Source: SGZJ01 sp949372955 (lineage in GTDB: Bacteria; Bacteroidota; Bacteroidia; Flavobacteriales; Flavobacteriaceae). Taken from it: a stretch of 10,375 bases of DNA. Below, one piece after another: positions 6,476-10,375 of this stretch; the stretch's first letter is position 1; every line of letters starts with the position of its first letter. The DNA is taken from NCBI GenBank assembly GCA_949372955.1, contig CASIAX010000019.1, forward strand, positions 1 to 10,375, written 5' to 3'. The position numbers and the translations under genes were made by a program. The notes beneath the pieces were generated by a model. It searched no databases. It had not been told where the DNA came from and worked only from the letters and a program-made list of their open reading frames with translations.

Positions 6476-7539
6476 ATGACACTACAATTTCCTAAAGTTC
6501 ACACTGATTCTTTAAACAAAGTATTTGTATCCTTCTACATTAAAAATAAGAGATACAGGCTTTATAATGGTAAAAGGATCAATTCCTCTACAGACCCAAA
6601 TCCTTACCCACTAGACCAAAGATTATCTATTGCTAAAGTCCTAGCTGCAGAGATTTACAGCTACCTTTTAAATGGGGGTGTTTTACTGTCCTACAGATCC
6701 ACAAATGTTATCACTGGTAAGCTCTCAGATATGGATTATATCAAACAAGCTCTGGACTCAAAACTAGCAAGTGATTACTCTGTTAAATACAAGGCTATGT
6801 TACAGTTTAGTTTTAACTGTTTAGAGCAAGAAATAGGCGTTTCAAAACTTGATGTCACAGCTCTTAAAAATATTCTTTCAAGGTATTGCTCTGGAGTTTC
6901 TCACAACACCCTTAAAAGACACCTAAATGTGCTTATAAATGAAGCTGTATCCTTAGGAATGGAGTGCAATCCAATGACTGAGATAAAAAGCAAGAAAGCT
7001 AAGGCTGTTTTGCACAAACCTTTTGATGATATTGCTTCTGTTTTAAAGGATATTAAGAGCCTTTAATAAACACCTTCATTTGTGTTGTTTACTGACTTAC
7101 GGTTGCTTGCTCAGGCCACATAGAGAAGTGAGGGAATTGACATGGGGAGATTTCTCTAATGACTTAAGCTACATTACACTTTCTGGGTTTAGAAATAAGT
7201 CAGGCAGAAACAGGATTGTACCAGTACCTAGTTTTATCAAATCTTACCTACATAAAAAAAGTTTAAATGACAATGTTTTTACTGGGGAGCAGAAGCAGTA
7301 GAAACCCAGATTATTTCAAGACGCTTTGGAGCAGATACAAGAAACAAACCAAGCTTTTAAAACAAGGACAAACACTCTACTCATTTAGACACTCTGGGGC
7401 TATAGAAATCTTTAAGAGAACAGGCTCTATAACCAAGCTACAGAAAGCTATGGGGCATTCCTCTATAAATGTAGTCTTAACCTATTTAAGAGGTTTAGAA
7501 ATAGCTGAACTGAAGGAAGAAGATATGCCTATGGTTTAG
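6476..7539 (+). pseudogene. Tyrosine recombinase/integrase, disrupted by two frameshifts
   Basis: Joined across its frameshifts the product would be about 355 residues, a normal size for a flavobacterial phage-type integrase. The first frame (6476-7066) holds the N-terminal arm-binding segment (KVFVSFYIKNKRYRLYNG) and the core-binding domain. A +1 shift near 7055-7066 leads into the catalytic domain with the first Arg in LLRPHREVREL (codon 7113-7115). A second +1 shift near 7285-7301 leads to 7267-7539, which carries YSFRHSGA (catalytic Arg, with Tyr where the family often has His), KAMGHSS and the nucleophile in LTYLRG. Each shift fits a single inserted base. All catalytic parts remain, so decay looks recent unless these are sequence errors. 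It is adjacent to attL, as is usual for such elements. Confidence 0.88.
7399..7539 (+). repeat. Integrase 3' end, copy A (resident)
   Basis: This last 141 bp of the resident integrase recurs as copy B (8991-9132) and, for 39 bp (7477-7515), as copy C (8369-8407). It encodes the 46 residues from AIEIFK to EEDMPMV, including the GH motif and the active-site Tyr. The cargo genes lie between these copies. Confidence 0.9.
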
Positions 7540-7549
7540 TAATTAGTGC

Positions 7550-8344
7550 TTATTTACTTAAATTTAATATTCTAAATGCACCTTTAATCACCAAAATAAA
7601 AACAATTGTTCCGACAAACAAATCAGGTTTATTTGAATTTAACAAATTCACTAAAATCCCAGCTATGATAACGCCTAAATTTATTATGACGTCATTTGAT
7701 GTAAAAATCATACTCGCTTTTATATGTGCTTGTTCTTTGCTTTTTGACTTTTGTAAAATGTAAAGACAAATTCCGTTCGCTATCAGTGCGAAAATTGAGA
7801 TGATAATCATTGTTGAAAAATCGGGTATTCTATCATCCCCTATAAATCTTCTTAATACTTCTATAAATCCGACAATTGCTAATGCAATTTGAAAATATCC
7901 CGCAAGTTTTGCTATTTGTTTTTTCTTAATAGAGGTTCTTCCTACCGCAAACAAACTAATTCCATAAACAAAACTGTCAGCGAGCATATCTAAACTATCG
8001 GCAATAAGTCCGATTGACTTTGAGATAACTCCCGTTGTCATTTCGATTATGAAAAACGCAAAATTTATAGTGAGCACAGACCAAAGTAGTTTCTTTTGGT
8101 TCGTGTTTTCTTTGAATTCGGTTTGTTCGGTTTGTTGGGAAGAAATTTTATTTCCGCCTAAATTTAATTCAATAATAGACTTTTCGATTTGGTCAATTTC
8201 TTCACAGTGAAAAACAGTCAATTTTCGGTTGGGAATGTCAAATTCTAAATTTTCAATACCTGAAATTCCATCCAACTTCACCCGGATTAAATTTTCTTCA
8301 GATGGACAGTCCATTTTAGCAATTTCAAATATTGTTTTTTTCAC
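7550..8344 (-). CDS. Cation diffusion facilitator transporter with an HMA-like N-terminal domain
   Basis: CDF proteins export divalent metals such as Zn, Co or Cd in exchange for protons. Residues 3-65 resemble a heavy-metal-associated domain with a degenerate site (KMDCPSEE, Cys13 but Ser15 in place of a second Cys). About six membrane segments follow from residue 87 to 260. The second carries Asp119-x3-Asp123 (IADSLDMLADS), matching the CDF metal site. In the fifth, Asp218 (SNDV) is kept but the usual His four residues before is Phe214. The usual C-terminal cytoplasmic domain is absent, which explains the 264-residue length. The start is GTG 8344. It converges on the integrase, 10 bp from its stop codon, and is presumed cargo. 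The metal is not predictable. Confidence 0.88.
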   Translation of the reverse strand: MKKTIFEIAKMDCPSEENLIRVKLDGISGIENLEFDIPNRKLTVFHCEEIDQIEKSIIELNLGGNKISSQQTEQTEFKENTNQKKLLWSVLTINFAFFIIEMTTGVISKSIGLIADSLDMLADSFVYGISLFAVGRTSIKKKQIAKLAGYFQIALAIVGFIEVLRRFIGDDRIPDFSTMIIISIFALIANGICLYILQKSKSKEQAHIKASMIFTSNDVIINLGVIIAGILVNLLNSNKPDLFVGTIVFILVIKGAFRILNLSK

Positions 8345-8348
8345 AACT

Positions 8349-8356
8349 CAAATATA
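8349..8356 (-). promoter_or_regulatory. Possible -7 box of the cation transporter gene
   Basis: TATATTTG on the minus strand fits the Bacteroidota -7 element, but it ends only four bases before the GTG start, and no TTG lies at the right distance upstream. If real, it would give an almost leaderless transcript. It sits next to integrase fragment C. Confidence 0.3.
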
Positions 8357-8368
8357 AGAAATGTTAGT

Positions 8369-8407
8369 TTAACCTATTTAAGAGGTTTAGAAATATCTGA
8401 ACTGAAG
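8369..8407 (+). repeat. Integrase 3' end, copy C (39-bp fragment)
   Basis: It is identical to 7477-7515 at 38 of 39 positions. The one difference changes Ala to Ser (GCT to TCT) in LEIAELK. Weaker similarity runs a few bases upstream (aaatgttagt against aaatgtagtc). It ends before the EEDMPMV codons and closes off the transporter cargo on its right side. Confidence 0.85.
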
Positions 8408-8468
8408 TTGCCAAACAATGGCATCCAACAAAGAATGGGGATTTAACACCTCACAACATAGATTCAGG

Positions 8469-8496
8469 AAAACCCTCACATTTCTGCAAGGGTTTT
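8469..8496 (-). terminator. Terminator of the cargo lipoprotein gene, resembling the tRNA-Asn terminator
   Basis: On the minus strand this forms a 12-bp stem with two G-U pairs and a GAAA tetraloop, ending in UUUU, 26 bp past the lipoprotein stop codon. On the plus strand the two wobble pairs become mismatches, so it is oriented for the minus strand. Its text matches the hairpin at 5387-5418 at most positions. Confidence 0.65.
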
Positions 8497-8521
8497 ATAC
8501 TATAGGGAGTTATTTAAAAAA

Positions 8522-8944
8522 CTACTGCTTTGTGAAATTCATAACATCACCATCTTCATTAATTATTGACAAAATAGTCCCATTACTATTTAATTCACCA
8601 GAGAGAACAAACCCATCACCAGTGGTAAGCAAATATTGATTAGACCCTGCTGGGGTATTTGTATAAGTACAAGTGCCAGTGCGGGCCACAAAACAAGGTT
8701 GTACATTCCCTTCACTGTCTTCATTAAAATAGAAGTAAATAGTACCTGAAGTGTCATTAAGATCTAAATAATTTTCATTTGCGCAGGTTGCTTCCAAATC
8801 TATTGGCCCAGCAGCATTGGTTTGTGAGGTTAAATTCCAAATCCCAGCAAGGGAAGATGTATTGTCTCCACTATCTGAATTGCTGTCATCTCCACTACAA
8901 GCAACGACAAGTACAGTTAAAAATAAATAGATTAGTTTTTTCAT
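8522..8944 (-). CDS. Lipocalin-like lipoprotein (element cargo)
   Basis: The 140-residue precursor has a signal peptide ending in VVAC (Cys16) followed by SGDDSNSDSGD, an acidic stretch that in Bacteroidota favours surface export of lipoproteins. The mature domain starts near residue 32 with LAGIWNLTS, the G-x-W opening of lipocalin-like folds, and runs to FTKQ. Three Cys (54, 84 and 92) could provide a disulfide in the mature protein. Its architecture is like the chromosomal lipoprotein at 2476-2850, but the two are not obvious duplicates. It stands alone on the minus strand between integrase fragments C and B with its own terminator, so it looks like an independently acquired cargo gene. 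Ligand and role are unknown. Confidence 0.82.
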   Translation of the reverse strand: MKKLIYLFLTVLVVACSGDDSNSDSGDNTSSLAGIWNLTSQTNAAGPIDLEATCANENYLDLNDTSGTIYFYFNEDSEGNVQPCFVARTGTCTYTNTPAGSNQYLLTTGDGFVLSGELNSNGTILSIINEDGDVMNFTKQ

Positions 8945-8990
8945 AATAAATTAGTTTTCTTAAATATAGGTTTTATTTTGAAAGTAATAT

Positions 8991-9132
8991 GCTATAGAAA
9001 TCTTTAAAAGAACAGGCTCTATAACCAAACTACAGAAAGCAATGGGACATTCATCTATAAATGTAGTCTCTGACTTACTTACGTGGTTTAGAAATAGCTG
9101 AATTGAAAGAAGAAGATATGCCTATGGTTTAG
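8991..9132 (+). pseudogene. Integrase 3' end, copy B (142-bp fragment of a second integrase)
   Basis: It aligns over its whole length with 7399-7539. After removal of one inserted T near 9067-9070, it encodes exactly the same 46 residues and stop codon. Eleven codons differ at 13 bases and all are synonymous (for example AGA to CGT and TTA to CTG at the active-site region). It begins abruptly at 8991 with no upstream integrase sequence. The fragment therefore comes from a second integrase that diverged while still under selection, not from a recent duplication of the resident gene. Confidence 0.88.
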
Positions 9133-9202
9133 GGGGCTATCCCCAAAGCTGCAAGTTTGGTGTGGGGTTTCTGTGGGGAGGGGACTCATTACTTACACAC
9201 AC

Positions 9203-9225
9203 TAACTTAATGCTATATTTATATT
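9203..9225. repeat. Direct repeat, first copy (pair at 9421-9443)
   Basis: The 23 bases are identical to 9421-9443, 218 bp away, and both copies start taacttaatgctatattt. Looser similarity continues for about 15 bp beyond each (gtagtttattt against ggtggtttattt). The pair brackets the small ORF at 9259-9414. Confidence 0.8.
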
Positions 9226-9258
9226 GTTTAGTAGTTTATTTAAAGAATCTAATTATTC

Positions 9259-9414
9259 TCATTCAACACCACGTTCTAATTTACCGTAGTTATCCTCTGG
9301 GTAAAGCCATTTGTTCCTAGTTGATAATTCTTGTGGTATAATAACAGGCTCAAACTTGTTTGTTCTTTTTTTTATCAAAAAAAGTTTACTAAAACATTGG
9401 GGTAGATATCTCAT
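9259..9414 (-). CDS. Possible 51-residue protein of unknown function
   Basis: An ATG at 9414 opens a 51-codon frame ending in TGA at 9259-9261. The product begins MRYLPQCFSKLFLIKKR and ends with KWLYPEDNYGKLERGVE. It is mixed and basic in the first half, with no signal peptide or clear membrane segment. I do not recognise a family. The composition looks protein-like (Trp, Tyr, Pro and Glu well spread, unlike the AT-rich surroundings), and the two direct repeats flank it on either side. There is no clear promoter upstream. It may be a real small gene or the tail of an older one. Confidence 0.4.
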   Translation of the reverse strand: MRYLPQCFSKLFLIKKRTNKFEPVIIPQELSTRNKWLYPEDNYGKLERGVE

Positions 9415-9420
9415 GTGGGT

Positions 9421-9443
9421 TAACTTAATGCTATATTTATATT
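9421..9443. repeat. Direct repeat, second copy (pair at 9203-9225)
   Basis: This is the exact 23-bp match to 9203-9225. It lies 7 bp upstream of the small minus-strand ORF's start codon, where it could hold promoter or operator sequence for that ORF. Confidence 0.8.
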
Positions 9444-9565
9444 TATAGGTGGTTTATTTTTTGAAAGCTTAAAATATGGTGTTTTAGTGGTAGGGTGTAC
9501 ACTGCTAAAAAACAACACACACAATTTACAGAGAAGATTCTAGCAAACTAACTAAATTAGTTATT

Positions 9566-9591
9566 TTATTTATCCACATGTGAATAAATAA
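9566..9591. promoter_or_regulatory. Palindrome made of two abutting DnaA boxes
   Basis: TTATCCACA (9570-9578) is joined directly to TGTGAATAA (9579-9587), the reverse complement of TTATTCACA. Both fit the DnaA-box consensus TTATNCACA exactly. The palindrome extends to 13-bp arms with one mismatch (9566-9591). A 13-bp palindrome aactaaattagtt lies just before it (9550-9562) in AT-rich DNA. This suits an origin or a DnaA-controlled site. Confidence 0.5.
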
Positions 9592-9715
9592 CAACTTAGA
9601 AATTTGGGTTGTAATTTCAGGGTAATTAACTTAGAGGTCTACTTTAGTTGCTGGAAAAGGTGTGGGTTCACTTAGACTACTTTAACACGTTACTAATAGC
9701 AATACACAATATTAT

Positions 9716-10033
9716 ATGATGAATTATAAACCACTTAAACCATTGACCTTGAGTAGGCATAAAACAGCTAAGTCAGCTGTTAAGATTAATGGAACATACC
9801 AAAATGTCAACAAGCTTATCTCAGAGTCTCCTTTAGAACTGTGGAATATTGTCAATCATCCTAGCAAATACAAAAGACAGGTCATAGGTAAACCAGAGTT
9901 TTTAAAGCTCAAGAGAATAATAGAAGACAAATACCCTGAGCTGTACATGAAACATAGTCAAAAGCAGGCTATTAAATATCAAAAGAAGAAGTTACTTAAA
10001 GATATGCAGGGCGGAAATGCTGCTAAGGGTTAA
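9716..10033 (+). CDS. Small basic protein of unknown function, next to attR
   Basis: The 105-residue product is strongly basic and soluble, with no signal peptide or membrane segment. Two adjacent ATGs (9716 and 9719) can start it. It is predicted mainly helical from residue 37 on (SPLELWNIVNHPSKYKRQVI, then EFLKLKRIIEDKYPELYMKH), with a Lys-rich C-terminal helix (QAIKYQKKKLLKD) and a flexible tail. That makes nucleic-acid binding plausible, for example as an excision or replication accessory protein, given its position between the DnaA-box palindrome and the right attachment site. I recognise no family motif, so the role is only inferred from charge and context. Confidence 0.65.
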   Translation: MMNYKPLKPLTLSRHKTAKSAVKINGTYQNVNKLISESPLELWNIVNHPSKYKRQVIGKPEFLKLKRIIEDKYPELYMKHSQKQAIKYQKKKLLKDMQGGNAAKG

Positions 10034-10088
10034 GTGAATTTAAGCTCATGTGATGGTTCTAAACTATATTGCCCTCAAGAAGAATAAT

Positions 10089-10121
10089 TAACTGTCTATT
10101 TACTGCCAGTAAACTGCCAGT
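10089..10121 (+). repeat. Arm-type repeats inside the right end
   Basis: The first 20 bases match 6455-6474 at 17 positions. Within the region actgccagt occurs twice (10102-10110 and 10113-10121) at an 11-bp spacing, one helical turn. The site lies 37 bp inside the right core repeat, mirroring the 35-bp distance at the left end. Confidence 0.5.
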
Positions 10122-10158
10122 GGATGCTTTTTTTTACTAAATTTGGGTAATGTACAAG

Positions 10159-10267
10159 CAAAAAAAAGCCCTTACATCTCTGTAAAGGCTTTATAACTGG
10201 CTCCTCCTCTTAGGCTCGAACTAAGGACCCTCTGATTAACAGTCAGATGCTCTAACCAACTGAGCTA
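10159..10267. repeat. attR: right 109-bp direct repeat within tRNA-Asn
   Basis: This is the partner of 6312-6420. It contains the functional tRNA sequence from base 8 to the CCA end plus the terminator. By the usual logic of tRNA integration this copy came with the element and restored the gene whose 5' end (10268-10274) and promoter are host DNA. Confidence 0.88.
10160..10190 (-). terminator. Terminator of tRNA-Asn
   Basis: On the minus strand a 10-bp stem (10181-10190 with 10167-10176, one G-U pair) closes a GAGA tetraloop and is followed by a run of T from the A tract at 10160-10167. It starts 8 bp past the tRNA 3' end. Confidence 0.85.
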
Positions 10268-10274
10268 AGGAGGA
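10198..10274 (-). tRNA. tRNA-Asn (anticodon GTT)
   Basis: All arms can be drawn: acceptor 10268-10274 with 10202-10208 (TCCTCCT/AGGAGGA), D stem GCTC/GAGC (10262-10265 with 10249-10252), anticodon stem 10243-10247 with 10231-10235, loop CTGTTAA with GTT at 10238-10240, T stem CTTAG/CTAAG (10221-10225 with 10209-10213) with a TTCGAGC loop, discriminator G and encoded CCA (10198-10200). It is the integration target of the element, and its 3' 70 bases are probably element-derived. Confidence 0.96.
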
Positions 10275-10295
10275 GTGTTTTCGCTATTGCGAGCG

Positions 10296-10326
10296 CAAAT
10301 ATATAGTATTTTTTATTCTATACAAA
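10296..10326 (-). promoter_or_regulatory. Promoter of tRNA-Asn
   Basis: On the minus strand TTTG (10323-10326) is followed after 19 bp by TATATTTG (10296-10303), an excellent match to the Bacteroidota consensus. It puts the start of transcription about 12-15 bp upstream of the mature tRNA 5' end and marks the right side as the original host promoter. Confidence 0.75.
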
Positions 10327-10375
10327 TACATTTTATAAATTATTTAATCAAATAGCGCTTTGAAAATATCATTGC

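Larger units (their letters stand above)
9133..9715. other. Mainly non-coding control or origin-like region of the element
   Basis: This 583-bp stretch follows integrase fragment B. In order it holds a short ggggctatcccc hairpin (9133-9144), a run of G tracts (9159-9183), a 23-bp direct repeat (9203 and 9421) around a 51-aa minus-strand ORF, and a palindrome with two DnaA boxes (9566-9591). The arrangement suggests regulation or replication, but no single element proves it. Confidence 0.5.
6312..10267. mobile_element. 3.85-kb integrative element in tRNA-Asn with a broken integrase and two cargo genes
   Basis: The element lies between the direct repeats 6312-6420 and 10159-10267. It has an integrase (now a pseudogene) reading inward from the left end, cargo genes for a metal transporter and a lipoprotein on the opposite strand, internal integrase 3'-end fragments, a presumed control or origin region at 9133-9715 and a small basic protein gene next to the right end. 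Integration kept the tRNA intact, since the element supplies the 3' part at 10159-10267. There are no transfer, phage structural or transposase genes, so mobility would need helper functions. Whether it is a satellite, a decayed island or a tycheposon-like cargo element cannot be settled here. Confidence 0.85.

Noticed and set aside
7080..7301. Independent 73-aa gene starting with TTG
   Set aside because: It is the middle part of the integrase catalytic domain, and codons upstream of the TTG in the same frame continue the integrase sequence.
6476..7539. Programmed frameshifting of the integrase
   Set aside because: Two separate +1 shifts would be needed and neither site shows a convincing slippery sequence or stimulatory structure. 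Decay or sequence error is simpler.
8418..8639. Plus-strand ORF of 73 codons
   Set aside because: It runs through the terminator hairpin at 8469-8496 and antisense to the 3' end of the cargo lipoprotein, and has no recognisable domain.
1..10375. CRISPR array, insertion sequence or rRNA
   Set aside because: No regularly spaced repeat array, no transposase frame with terminal inverted repeats and no rRNA-like sequence were seen on either strand.

Overview
The window looks like a chromosome segment of a marine-type member of the Flavobacteriaceae (Bacteroidota). It is AT-rich, has many small secreted or lipid-anchored proteins starting MKK, shows the Bacteroidota promoter pattern TTG-N17-19-TAnnTTTG at several genes, has lipoboxes followed by acidic residues, and carries a tyrosine recombinase of a type I associate with flavobacteria. 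No gene identifies the species.

Left part (1-5339) is ordinary host chromosome. Two minus-strand genes for secreted proteins lie at 1-1032, the leftmost running off the window. They are followed on the plus strand by purU (formyltetrahydrofolate deformylase) with a small CDGSH iron-sulfur protein 25 bp behind it, ending in a bidirectional-looking hairpin. Next on the minus strand are a lipocalin-like lipoprotein, a pair of NTF2/SnoaL-like exported proteins, and an acyltransferase-3 membrane enzyme whose promoter can be placed.

Right part (about 5382-10274) is a tRNA-Asn locus that appears to have been invaded repeatedly. The intact tRNA-Asn(GTT), its promoter and its terminator lie at the far right on the minus strand. 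A 109-bp piece of it (tRNA without its 5' acceptor strand, plus terminator) is repeated in direct orientation at 6312-6420 with one mismatch, so the repeats offset by 3847 bp delimit an integrative element. A shorter, older-looking copy at 5382-5433 suggests a previous insertion, which would enclose the DUF998-like membrane gene at 5554-6291.

The 3.85-kb element holds a tyrosine integrase broken by two frameshifts just inside the left end, a cation-diffusion-facilitator transporter with an HMA-like N-terminus, a lipocalin-like lipoprotein, a non-coding stretch with a palindromic pair of DnaA boxes, a direct repeat and a G-run, an unlisted 51-aa ORF, and a small basic protein near the right end. 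The two cargo genes are separated by extra fragments of the integrase 3' end (8369-8407 and 8991-9132). The longer fragment encodes the same 46 residues as the resident integrase with only synonymous changes plus a one-base insertion. This points to recombination between related elements, or repeated cargo insertion, at the integrase 3' end. The layout resembles small tRNA-targeted cargo islands such as tycheposons, but that comparison is an inference.
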